NCBI GenBank assembly: GCA_041744795.1
Contig: JBGTKD010000192.1
Coordinates: 19,383-83,382, forward strand
Direction of reading: 5' to 3'
Source of the DNA: DATHWB01 sp041744795
GTDB lineage: Bacteria; Actinomycetota; Acidimicrobiia; Spongiisociales; ZC4RG35
Length of the DNA: 64,000 nt
In this document: in pieces, positions 24,545 through 32,547 of the stretch
Position numbering within the stretch: the stretch's first letter is position 1
Layout of the letters: each line of letters begins with the position of its first letter
Program-made: the position numbers and the translations under genes
The notes under the pieces: generated by a model
Databases searched by the model: none
Seen by the model: the letters and a program-made list of their open reading frames with translations, nothing else
Told to the model about the DNA's origin: nothing

Positions 24545-26547
24545 CAGTACGCCTCGGCCATTTCCGACTCGGGATGTTCGTCATGCGGCTCTTCCAGCGG
24601 CTCCATGCCCCATCCGAGCAGGGCGCCGAGGGCGACGATTACTCCTATAGCGATGAGCAGCTTCCCGGCGAGGCCCTCGTGGAAGATGATCCCGTATGCG
24701 ATCAACGGCAGACCGGAGGCCATGATGATCGGGTAGTAGGACGGGTTGGGCAGGTGGATAGGCGACTTTGGGTTCCGCCCGTCGTGGTCCATCCGGTCTA
24801 CCAACTCGTCAGCGTCGTCCTTGCGAACCGCTCTGCCTTCTTCATCCTCGCCGTACTTCATGTGCCAGAAGTGGTCGAGGCTGGTGACGACAGGATTCTC
24901 GGCGAAGTTGTACTCCGGGGTCGGGTTGGGGATGCTCCACTCGATTGTCCGGGCGTCCCAAGGATCCAGTCCGGAGGCCGGACCTTTCCGCTTCGACCAG
25001 GTCCAGTTGAACATGAATACGAGGATCGAGAGGGCGATGGTGAACGCTCCGATGGTCACTGCCAGGTTCCAAGGCCCGAAGTTCGTCTCGGGGGCATAGC
25101 GCCAGGTGCGTCGGACCATGCCTTGCAGCCCAAGCCAGTGCATGGGGGCGAAAGTCAGGTTGAAACCTATGAACTGGATCCAGAAGTGCGTCTTTCCGAG
25201 CGCTTCGTTCATCATCCGGCCGGTCAGCTTGGGGAACCAGTAGTACAGGCCGGCGAAGATCCCAAAGATCGCTCCGCCGAAGAGCACGTAGTGGAAGTGA
25301 GCGACGATGTAGTACGTGTCGGTCTGCTGCCAGTCAGACGGGACCACGGAGTGGGTCACGCCGGACAGTCCGCCGATCACGAACATCGCCACAAAGCCAA
25401 TGGCGAACAACATCGGGGTGGTCAAACGTATTCGCCCGCCCCACATCGTCCCCAGCCAGTTGAAGATTTTGATGCCCGTCGGGATAGCGATGGTCATTGT
25501 CGATAGACCGAACGCCGCCTGGGCGACCGGGGTGAGTGCCGAGGAGAACATGTGGTGGGCCCACACGCCGAAACCCAGGAAGGCGATGGCGCCGCCGGCG
25601 AAGACGATGGCTGCGTATCCGAACAGCGGCTTGCGGGAGAAGACGGGCAGAACTTCTGAGACGATGCCCATCGCGGGGAGGATGAGGATGTAGACCTCGG
25701 GGTGGCCAAACAGCCAGAACAGGTGCTGCCAAAGAATTGGATCGCCTCCGCCCGCCGCCTGGAAGAACAAGGTTCCGAAAGACCGGTCAAAGGTCCCCAT
25801 GAACAAGGCGACGGCAATGATCGGCAGCGAGAACAGCAGCAGGAAGGCGACCACCATCGTCATCCAGATGAACACCGGCATCCGGAGCAGCCGCATGCCC
25901 TTGGCCCGCATGTTGAACACCGTGACGAGAAAATTCACCGACGAAATCAGCGACGCGATACCCAGGATCTGCAATCCGAGCAGGGCGAAGTCGACGGCCG
26001 CGCCCGGCGAGAAGTCGGGACCGGCGTTCGGTTGATAAAGGAACCATCCGCCGTCTGGCAGACCGCCCAAGAGCGTCTGGTCGGTCGGGTCGATGTTCCC
26101 GGGGACTCCTTCCACGCCGAGTGGCGGGGTCACTTGGCCGAAGAAGATCACCGAATAGAGGAATATCGCCCCCGCCAGGAAAATCCACCACGACAGGGCG
26201 TTCATCCGCGGGAAGGCCACGTCCCTGGCGCCGATCATGAGTGGCAGCAGGTAGTTCATGAAGGCGGCGGAAACCGGCATCACGAACAGGAAGATCATCG
26301 TGAGACCGTGAGTGGAGAACAGGGCGTTGTACTCCGCGGCGGTTAGGAAGTCGCCGTTAGGGCCGGCCAGCTGGAGACGGAGCAGCAGGGCTTCGATTCC
26401 TCCGATGATGAAGAACGTGAAGGCGGCGTAGCCATACATGATGCCGATTTTCTTGTGATCGACAGTCGTGATCCATGACCAGAAGCCCGTGGTGGACTCG
26501 GGACGGCGGAAGATCGTCGACGACGGGCGTTGGGTCGTGGCGGTCAC
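24544..26547 (-). CDS. ctaD: Cytochrome c oxidase subunit I
   Basis: A 667-residue heme-copper oxidase subunit I with at least 12 helices. The active-site stretches are WLFGHPEVYILILP with the cross-linking His-Tyr region, WAHHMFSS (CuB histidines) and the later AHFHYVLFGGAIFG carrying the heme a and a3 histidines. The long soluble C-terminal tail (about 560-667), ending in acidic and His residues, is longer than in mitochondrial subunits. It reduces O2 and pumps protons. It overlaps ctaC by 4 bp. Confidence 0.97.
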   Translation of the reverse strand: MTATTQRPSSTIFRRPESTTGFWSWITTVDHKKIGIMYGYAAFTFFIIGGIEALLLRLQLAGPNGDFLTAAEYNALFSTHGLTMIFLFVMPVSAAFMNYLLPLMIGARDVAFPRMNALSWWIFLAGAIFLYSVIFFGQVTPPLGVEGVPGNIDPTDQTLLGGLPDGGWFLYQPNAGPDFSPGAAVDFALLGLQILGIASLISSVNFLVTVFNMRAKGMRLLRMPVFIWMTMVVAFLLLFSLPIIAVALFMGTFDRSFGTLFFQAAGGGDPILWQHLFWLFGHPEVYILILPAMGIVSEVLPVFSRKPLFGYAAIVFAGGAIAFLGFGVWAHHMFSSALTPVAQAAFGLSTMTIAIPTGIKIFNWLGTMWGGRIRLTTPMLFAIGFVAMFVIGGLSGVTHSVVPSDWQQTDTYYIVAHFHYVLFGGAIFGIFAGLYYWFPKLTGRMMNEALGKTHFWIQFIGFNLTFAPMHWLGLQGMVRRTWRYAPETNFGPWNLAVTIGAFTIALSILVFMFNWTWSKRKGPASGLDPWDARTIEWSIPNPTPEYNFAENPVVTSLDHFWHMKYGEDEEGRAVRKDDADELVDRMDHDGRNPKSPIHLPNPSYYPIIMASGLPLIAYGIIFHEGLAGKLLIAIGVIVALGALLGWGMEPLEEPHDEHPESEMAEAY

Positions 26548-27629
26548 GAAAGTGTCTCCATCCAGGCGATCAGGTCATCTATCTCTTGCTGTGTCAATCC
26601 GAGGTCTGGCATGAACGAACCGGGCTTCACCTTCGGCGGGTTGGCCAGCCACTCGGTTAGAGCCTGGCGGTAGGGGAGGCCCTCATAGGGAAGGTATGCC
26701 CCGGCGAACACGTCCCGACTGGCGAAGTGGGTGAGGTTGGGTCCGTTGAAACCGGGAGGAAGGATGTTGTCGGCGATGCCTTGGTCGTTGTCTTCGAAGT
26801 CGACCGTGTGGCATTGGGTGCAGCCCTTGTTCATGAACACCTGCAGCCCGTCCCAGGCCTGGGTCCCTTCGGCAGGAATCCGCGCTTCTCCCTGCTGGGC
26901 GATCACCCAGGCATCAAAGTCTGCCCGGCTGAGAACCTCCGCTTGGGTGCGCATGAGCGAATGCGAGAGCCCGCAGAACTCCGCGCAGTGACCCCAGAAC
27001 ACTCCCGGCTCATAGGCGTGCAGGCGCAGAAGTGTCTCCTGGCCTGGAACTAGGTAGCGCTTCCCGTTGAGGGCGGGAATCCAAAAGTTGTGAATCACGT
27101 CTTGTGAAGTCATCACCGCACAGATCTCCTCGCCTGCGGGCATGACCAACACGTTGGCCGTTTCGATCCCGTGATCCGGGTATTGGAACTCAAACCACCA
27201 CTGGTGGCCGATGACCTCGATGACCATGGAGTCGCTGTCGCATCCGGTCAGCTCGAAGACTCCCTGCACGGTTGGAATGGCGATCCCGGCGAGAATCAAG
27301 GCGGGGATGACGGTCCAGGCGACTTCCAGCTTCGCATTGCCGTGGGTCTGTTTTGGCTCTTTGCGGTTCGGTCGGTCACGGAAAGCGATGACAGCGAAGA
27401 CGAGCGCCCCCTGGACGACCACAAATACAGCAGTGGCGATCCAGAACACCGGCCAGAAGAGTCCGTCGATGTGGTCGGCGATCGGGCCGGCGGGTTCGAA
27501 TGTGGTCAGCGGCGAGTCGATCTCTATGAAGGAACACGAGGACAGCACCAGGCCCAACAGGGCGACACCAATAAAGCGAAAACGGGACGCTGACCTGGAC
27601 GAGCGGCGCCACCGAGGGTGCTGAACCAT
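26544..27629 (-). CDS. ctaC: Cytochrome c oxidase subunit II with fused cytochrome c domain
   Basis: A 361-residue caa3-type subunit II. It has a lipobox LSSC (lipidated cysteine 32), two membrane helices, a CuA domain with HCAEFCGLSHSLM (C-x3-C-x3-H-x2-M ligands) and a C-terminal c-type cytochrome domain with the heme site CTQCH and a late methionine in KPGSFMPDLG. The fused heme domain takes electrons from the bc complex or soluble donors. The ATG at 27629 starts the lipoprotein signal. It is the first gene of the oxidase operon. Confidence 0.95.
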   Translation of the reverse strand: MVQHPRWRRSSRSASRFRFIGVALLGLVLSSCSFIEIDSPLTTFEPAGPIADHIDGLFWPVFWIATAVFVVVQGALVFAVIAFRDRPNRKEPKQTHGNAKLEVAWTVIPALILAGIAIPTVQGVFELTGCDSDSMVIEVIGHQWWFEFQYPDHGIETANVLVMPAGEEICAVMTSQDVIHNFWIPALNGKRYLVPGQETLLRLHAYEPGVFWGHCAEFCGLSHSLMRTQAEVLSRADFDAWVIAQQGEARIPAEGTQAWDGLQVFMNKGCTQCHTVDFEDNDQGIADNILPPGFNGPNLTHFASRDVFAGAYLPYEGLPYRQALTEWLANPPKVKPGSFMPDLGLTQQEIDDLIAWMETLS

Positions 27630-27668
27630 GGGGCGAGTGTAAGTGCCGGAATAGGTCGCGGCCAAGCC

Positions 27669-27695
27669 AAGCGGCAAAGGCCCATTTTGCCGCTT
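27669..27695 (-). terminator. 10-bp hairpin at the end of the lipoprotein gene
   Basis: AAGCGGCAAA (27669-27678) and TTTGCCGCTT (27686-27695) are perfect arms around a 7-nt loop, touching the stop codon of the minus-strand gene that ends at 27695. There is no run of T, but its position before ctaC suits a transcription boundary or attenuator. Confidence 0.5.
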
Positions 27696-28510
27696 CAACC
27701 GAGGTCTTCCAGGGCTCGTCGCAACTCATCTATCCCTATCGCGCCTTCGAACCGAGCGGTCACGATCCCGCCGTCGTCGACCACGAAGACCCACGGCTCG
27801 GAGGGCAGACCCCACGCTTCCACAGCGGCCACCGTTCGGAGGTCTCCCCCGGCGGCGGCCGTCAGGTCTTCGAAGATTTCGACGTGGATGAAATCGACTG
27901 CCGGGTAGTCGGCCTTCACAGCTTTGACGATATCGAGCGTCGGTCCGCAGGTGGCGGTCATGCAGAAGGCTGGGGTGGCGAAAGCGATCACGGTCGGTCG
28001 CCCGTTGGTGATGGCGTCCGCGATGGACAGTTCGTGCAGCGTCGGATCCGGGTTGTTGTCAGACGAGATCTCTCCCAGCGCGAACTCGGGATGGGTGCGG
28101 GTGGCGACCACCACGGCGGGATCACCGACAGCCGGCACCGGAGAGACGGTCTGAACGGCGAACGGAGTCGGGGGAGTGGGCTTACCGCCTTCGGGCTGAA
28201 GGACCACTTCCCAGCGTCCTGCGACATCCAGGTCGACGTTGGCCACCAGAAACCCGCGCACGTTGGGGATCGCCCACACCCATTCGGTGGCGACGGTGGC
28301 TACCTCGACACCGTCGAGCGAGAAGCGGGCGGTCGTCGGAACGTCGGGTTCGGAGAGGAAGGCGCCATCCTCCGACGAGACGATCGCCATCAGCAACCGG
28401 TTCGGCCCGGGGGTGAGGGTCTGTTGGGTGTTGGCGACGATCGCCACCCCGTCGGTTCCTCCGCCGCAAGCGGCGAGGACGAGAACCAGGGCAGCGGTCG
28501 TTCGTTTCAT
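27695..28510 (-). CDS. Thioredoxin-fold lipoprotein
   Basis: A 271-residue lipoprotein (lipobox LAAC, cysteine 15). The middle part (about 20-130) is beta-rich; the C-terminal part (about 150-271) is a thioredoxin fold with AFCMTATCGPTLDIV, a C-x4-C pair unlike the CxxC of reductases but near the CxxxC of Sco copper chaperones, and a PWVFVVDDGG segment. Placed directly upstream of ctaC, it may help copper or thiol chemistry of the CuA centre (inference). The ATG at 28510 overlaps the hydrolase stop (ATGA). Confidence 0.75.
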   Translation of the reverse strand: MKRTTAALVLVLAACGGGTDGVAIVANTQQTLTPGPNRLLMAIVSSEDGAFLSEPDVPTTARFSLDGVEVATVATEWVWAIPNVRGFLVANVDLDVAGRWEVVLQPEGGKPTPPTPFAVQTVSPVPAVGDPAVVVATRTHPEFALGEISSDNNPDPTLHELSIADAITNGRPTVIAFATPAFCMTATCGPTLDIVKAVKADYPAVDFIHVEIFEDLTAAAGGDLRTVAAVEAWGLPSEPWVFVVDDGGIVTARFEGAIGIDELRRALEDLG

Positions 28511-29379
28511 GCCGACCTGAAATGGTCGACGAGGCGGTGCGTGAGATCGTCGTACAAGGCTGGTGGGAGATCGTGGCCCATTCCGGGCACGATCCACAGT
28601 TCGGCATTGGGGATTGCCTCGGCGCTAGCGATCCCCCCGGAAACGTCGATCAGGGGATCCTTTTCCCCATGGATCACGAGGGACGCTGCCGTGATCTTCG
28701 CAAGCTCGCCGGTGCGGTCGCCGTAAGCGAGGATCGCGGCTAGCTGGCGTCCAGTTCCCTGCGGGTAGACCACGCGGTCCAGGTTGCGGGCGGCGGTTTC
28801 ACGAGCTCGGGCTTCGTCGAAGTAGTCGCCCCAGGCCAAGGTGGCGTAGTCGACAGTTGACTGGATGGCCGCCGAGCGCTCGGTGGGGGGAGCGGTGTAC
28901 AGCGCCTCGGTCATCTCCGGTGTCGCTTGCCCGACCTCGCGGTTGCCGGTAGTCGACATGATCGAGGCCAACGTCTTGACGCGTTCAGGGTGACGTATCG
29001 CAGTGACCTGGGCTATGTAGCCCCCCATCGACACGCCGAGGATGTGGGCCTTGTCTATTCCGAGAGCGTCGAGCACACCGACGGAGTCGTCCGCCATATC
29101 TGCCAGCGAGTACGGGATCTCCGGGGTGCCACCTGCCTCCAGGGTCTCGACTACTCGCATCACGCTGACCCGGGCGTTGTCGAAGTGTTGGGAGTATCCG
29201 GAGTCACGGTTCTCAAAGAGCACCACCTGGAACCCGGCATCGACGATCGGGTCGATAAAGCCTGGACGCCAATAAGTGATCTGGCTTCCCAACCCGGATA
29301 TGAAGAGCACGGCTGGGTCGTCTTCTGATCCGAACCGCTCGTAGTAGATCTTGATTCCGTTGGCGGTGAGCTCGGGCAT
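28507..29379 (-). CDS. Alpha/beta hydrolase
   Basis: A 290-residue alpha/beta hydrolase with oxyanion segment ISGLGSQ, nucleophile GVSMGG (Ser near residue 113), acid in HGEKDPLID and histidine in GMGHDLPP near 270. It resembles small esterases and aclacinomycin-methylesterase-like enzymes; the substrate is unknown. It is the first gene of a two-gene unit with the thioredoxin-fold lipoprotein and is divergent from ctaB. Confidence 0.82.
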   Translation of the reverse strand: MPELTANGIKIYYERFGSEDDPAVLFISGLGSQITYWRPGFIDPIVDAGFQVVLFENRDSGYSQHFDNARVSVMRVVETLEAGGTPEIPYSLADMADDSVGVLDALGIDKAHILGVSMGGYIAQVTAIRHPERVKTLASIMSTTGNREVGQATPEMTEALYTAPPTERSAAIQSTVDYATLAWGDYFDEARARETAARNLDRVVYPQGTGRQLAAILAYGDRTGELAKITAASLVIHGEKDPLIDVSGGIASAEAIPNAELWIVPGMGHDLPPALYDDLTHRLVDHFRSA

Positions 29380-29438
29380 CGGGCGAGACTATCCGCTCTG
29401 CAAAGTGGGCTCACCTCGCCCGGTAGGCTGACCGGGCA

Positions 29439-30332
29439 ATGGGAGCAGCTGTCACTACCCCCGCGCCAGCCAAGGGTTTGCGCCATCTGATCGGGCCATA
29501 CGTCGCTCTGACGAAGCCGCGCATCATCGAATTGCTGCTCATCACAACTGTTCCGGCGATGGTGCTCGCCGCACGTGGGTGGCCCGGTACCTGGCTGGTG
29601 GTCGCCACGCTCTTCGGTGGCACGCTGTCGGCTGGCGGAGCCAACGCCCTAAACAACTACTACGACCGCGATATCGACGAAGTTATGAAGCGAACCTCAA
29701 AGCGCCCCCTCCCGAACCACCGGATCGAACCGGTACACGCCCGCAACTTCGGCTGGGTCCTGGGAGTCGCAGGTTTCGTCGTGCTGTGGGTTACTTCCAA
29801 CTTCTTGGCTGCGGCGTTGTCCACGGGTGCGCTGTTGTTCTATGTCTACGTCTACACGCTGCGTCTCAAGCGGACCACATCCCAGAACATCGTGATCGGC
29901 GGAGCCGCGGGGGCGGCCCCCGTGCTGGTCGGATGGGCAGCGGTGACGGGCGATCTCTCCACGCCTGCCTGGGCGATGTTTGCCGTCGTGTTCGCCTGGA
30001 CGCCACCACACTTCTGGGCGCTGGCCGTGAGATATCGAGACGACTACGCCGCCGCCGGCGTGCCCATGCTCCCCGTGGTCACCTCCATCGAGTCCACCAC
30101 CCGCCAGATGGCCCTCTACGGCGGAGTCACCGTCCTGTTCTCCCTGGCCCTCGTTCCCCTGGCGAACCTCGGCTGGCTCTACCTGATCACTGCTGTTGTC
30201 TGCGGGGCCGTGTTCATGATCGAGTCGATTCGAGTCATGTTCCAACCAGCCAGGGCGATGAAACTATTCACTTACTCAACGGTCTATCTCAGCGTGTTGT
30301 TCGGCGCCCTCTTGGTGGATGCCCTGATCTGA
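29439..30332 (+). CDS. ctaB: Protoheme IX farnesyltransferase
   Basis: A 297-residue UbiA-family membrane protein. The first Asp-rich motif NNYYDRDIDEVMKRT and the second, AVRYRDDYAAAGVPM, identify heme O synthase, which farnesylates heme b on the way to heme a for the caa3 oxidase encoded nearby. About nine helices. A TAGGCT box lies 9 nt before the ATG. It is divergent from the hydrolase gene and converges on the sigma-factor operon. Confidence 0.95.
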   Translation: MGAAVTTPAPAKGLRHLIGPYVALTKPRIIELLLITTVPAMVLAARGWPGTWLVVATLFGGTLSAGGANALNNYYDRDIDEVMKRTSKRPLPNHRIEPVHARNFGWVLGVAGFVVLWVTSNFLAAALSTGALLFYVYVYTLRLKRTTSQNIVIGGAAGAAPVLVGWAAVTGDLSTPAWAMFAVVFAWTPPHFWALAVRYRDDYAAAGVPMLPVVTSIESTTRQMALYGGVTVLFSLALVPLANLGWLYLITAVVCGAVFMIESIRVMFQPARAMKLFTYSTVYLSVLFGALLVDALI

Positions 30333-30362
30333 CTGCCTGGGTGGGGGCGCTTCCGCTTACCG

Positions 30363-31682
30363 CTACCTGACCTCGCGCAGGCCCTCGATCATTTCGAGGA
30401 GGTGATCGAGTCCCAGGTGGGACCACATCTGGTACTCGCGGCCGTCTGACACAACAACCCTGGCCCGGTACCCGGCGGGAACGAGGATCCCGGTCTGTCG
30501 ATCTGCGAACTGATATCGGTCGGCAGGGAGCAGATCGTCGCCCACGTAATACCCGATCTCCGCGTACGACCCATCGTTGTAACCGATCCGCAGCGGTAGT
30601 CCAACCGGTCCGGTTCGCGCCTCATTGGGGCCGAACTCTGCGAATCCGACCACACCCCGCCCGCAGACTTCACACGGGACGTTCAAAGTGTCATGACCAG
30701 GCTGGCCGGGGACATCCCAGGCCACGCCCCATGCGCCGACGGTGGCGGATCGAATGGTGGCGGAGTCGAACTCGATAGTTGTCGGTAGTAGCAGCGGGCC
30801 TTCGATCCCTGCCTCCGGACGTCCTATGGGCAGGAACGGCACATCATCGGTCGGTGGCGAGGCGACCCACGGCGCAACTCCCCCGACCCGCACTTCGACT
30901 TCCGTGACCAATTCGACCGGCTCGGCCTGGAGTCCTTCGACGAATCGCAGAGAGTTGACGACCTCCATGAGATGCTCGTTGCCCAACTCCGACCACACCT
31001 GGTAAATGCAACCCTGTCCGAAGACGACGAGTTCTCCCAACCGCCGAGGGTTGGACTCGTCCAGCCCTTCGCCCCCGTAACCCAAGACGGAGCCCTCGGC
31101 GTAGTACTCGACGTTTGGCCAACGTCTTACCAACTCAATCTGAGACACGAGACTTGTTCCGGCAACACCGAATGCAGACCGAAGATCCGGCGCGTCGTAG
31201 ACCAGGCCCCACCCTCCCTCGAAGTTGGCCGTGCGCGCCTTGTACGCCTCCACGAGCCGAGGGTTGTCGATCGTGAGCGCCGAACACCACATCCGGTTTT
31301 CGGCGATCGACCACTCATCGGCGAGTTCGGGCGGAACTGAGTCGAGGGGGACTGGCAGCACCGTCCAAGGGGCGTCGGGCCCCTGCGGGTTGGTCGTAGC
31401 AACCGTCGTTTCTGTTGCAGCGGTCGTCGCGACATCGCCAGACAGGGGCTGGCTAACGCTGTCGAACAAGCCTTCCTTTTCTCCGCCCAGCAGAACACTC
31501 ACACCGATGAGAGCGATGACCGCGACCACCGCGGCCACCGGTGCCAGGACCCAGCCAACTCTTCGATGTGGCTCGTCGGCCAAGGGAAGTTCTCGAACTT
31601 CGGTCCCAAGCTCGGCGGCTACGTCGTCCCAGAAGCTTTCCCGATGTTCGGGCACGGGCAGGTCACGCAAGTCACGCTTCAC
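30363..31682 (-). CDS. Membrane-anchored putative anti-sigma factor
   Basis: A 439-residue protein with a short cytosolic N-terminus (1-40; FWDDVAAELG), one membrane helix (about 42-66), and a long Thr-rich then globular outer region. The gene overlaps the ECF sigma gene by 4 bp, the normal arrangement for an anti-sigma partner. I see no zinc-type HxxxCxxC motif, so the sigma-binding mode would differ from ZAS anti-sigmas. The outer half contains two tandem regions with the pattern YQxWSxLG-(N/L)(E/D)HL, at about 220-240 and 420-432, suggesting a duplicated sensing domain. Function is inferred from position. Confidence 0.65.
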   Translation of the reverse strand: MKRDLRDLPVPEHRESFWDDVAAELGTEVRELPLADEPHRRVGWVLAPVAAVVAVIALIGVSVLLGGEKEGLFDSVSQPLSGDVATTAATETTVATTNPQGPDAPWTVLPVPLDSVPPELADEWSIAENRMWCSALTIDNPRLVEAYKARTANFEGGWGLVYDAPDLRSAFGVAGTSLVSQIELVRRWPNVEYYAEGSVLGYGGEGLDESNPRRLGELVVFGQGCIYQVWSELGNEHLMEVVNSLRFVEGLQAEPVELVTEVEVRVGGVAPWVASPPTDDVPFLPIGRPEAGIEGPLLLPTTIEFDSATIRSATVGAWGVAWDVPGQPGHDTLNVPCEVCGRGVVGFAEFGPNEARTGPVGLPLRIGYNDGSYAEIGYYVGDDLLPADRYQFADRQTGILVPAGYRARVVVSDGREYQMWSHLGLDHLLEMIEGLREVR

Positions 31683-32203
31683 GACCCACTACCTCCTTCC
31701 AACAGTTGCTGCATTGATCGGCGCGCTCGGGAGAGGCGGGATCGGACAGTCCCGACGGGAACGCCGAGGATCTCCGCGGCCGCCGAGTAGTCAAAGCCGT
31801 GTAGGTCGACGAGCAGCAGCACCGCCCTGTGGGTGACCGGGATTGCGTCGAGCGCATCGACGAGGTCGAGTCGCAAATCGGCGAGGTCGTCGAACCGATC
31901 GCCCGGAATTTCGTCCACCTCGTCGAGTTCTCTCCGTCTGCGGATGATGTCTATGCAGGCGTTGTGTGCGATCCGAAAGATCCAAGTCCGGAAGGATGAA
32001 TCGCCCCGAAAGCGGGGCAGGGAGCGGAACGCGGCGAGGTAGGCGTCCTGGAGGGCGTCGTCCATCAGGTGGCGGTCAGCCAATATGCGATAGGCGAGCG
32101 CGCGAAGGGCTCGGTCGTGCGGCCGGATGAGTTGGAGGAAGGCATCCGCGTCGCCTCCCGCCGCCTGAGCAATGAGACGTCGTTCGGTCACGGTCTGGGG
32201 CAT
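31679..32203 (-). CDS. ECF-family RNA polymerase sigma factor
   Basis: A 174-residue sigma-70 family member with only region 2 (about 20-90: ILADRHLMDDALQDAYLAAF, then FRTWIFRIAHNACIDIIRR) and region 4 (about 115-165: AEILGVPVGTVRSRLSRAR), so it is an ECF sigma factor. It probably directs a regulon kept in check by the coupled membrane protein. The ATG at 32203 is chosen; an upstream GTG (32215) is possible and would give 178 residues. An ECF-type promoter precedes it. Confidence 0.9.
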   Translation of the reverse strand: MPQTVTERRLIAQAAGGDADAFLQLIRPHDRALRALAYRILADRHLMDDALQDAYLAAFRSLPRFRGDSSFRTWIFRIAHNACIDIIRRRRELDEVDEIPGDRFDDLADLRLDLVDALDAIPVTHRAVLLLVDLHGFDYSAAAEILGVPVGTVRSRLSRARRSMQQLLEGGSGS

Positions 32204-32225
32204 TGTGGCGATCACACAGACTTCT

Positions 32226-32251
32226 GACGGATCACTCGCCTGGATCGTTCC
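32226..32251 (-). promoter_or_regulatory. ECF-type promoter of the sigma factor operon
   Basis: On the minus strand, GGAAC (complement of 32247-32251) and CGTC (complement of 32226-32229) are separated by exactly 17 bp, the classic -35/-10 signature of ECF sigma promoters. It lies 10 nt before the GTG at 32215, so the sigma factor probably drives its own operon. Confidence 0.65.
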
Positions 32252-32322
32252 ATCGGATACACGTTGGGGTGGATTGGCCTGGCACGAAATTACGTGATCT
32301 ACGGGCCAATTCCGCTCACCGG

Positions 32323-32455
32323 CCCCCCTCGCCCGGTTCCGTCGGGCGGTTCAGGAGGAACGAAAAGGATCAGGCCGGCCGAAGGCCGGGCCGAATGATC
32401 TAATCGACGAGGTCGCTTCGCTTACCGCCCCCCTCGCCCGGCTACGCCGGGCGGT
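32323..32455 (+). repeat. Paired GC-rich palindromic repeats in a gene-free stretch
   Basis: The gene-free stretch from about 32216 to 32547 holds two direct copies (32323-32350 and 32428-32455) of an element that begins CCCCCCTCGCCCGG and ends CGGGCGGT. The second copy is a perfect hairpin (CGCCCGGC-TAC-GCCGGGCG); the first is imperfect. Between them, GGCCGGCC-GAA-GGCCGGGCC (32373-32392) forms another hairpin. Pyrimidine-rich CTTCGCTTCGCTCC follows. This looks like REP-type intergenic DNA. No open reading frame of interest is seen. Confidence 0.75.
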
Positions 32456-32525
32456 CCCCCCAACTTCGCTTCGCTCCTGGGTGGACAAATTCTTGCCGCC
32501 CGCCCCGCTCGGTCAGCCTTCGGCT

Positions 32526-32547
32526 GTGCTCGGTCGAGGGGGGACAG
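32526..32547 (-). repeat. Short repeat shared with the end of the window
   Basis: GCTCGGTCGAGGGGGGACAG lies just before the lgt start; its reverse complement occurs at 63906-63925. A nearby AGCCTTCGGCTGTGC block is shared as well. Part of the same intergenic repeat class. Confidence 0.7.

Noticed and set aside
24574..25506. A 310-codon plus-strand open frame opposite ctaD.
   Set aside because: Antisense shadow of cytochrome oxidase subunit I with unlikely composition.
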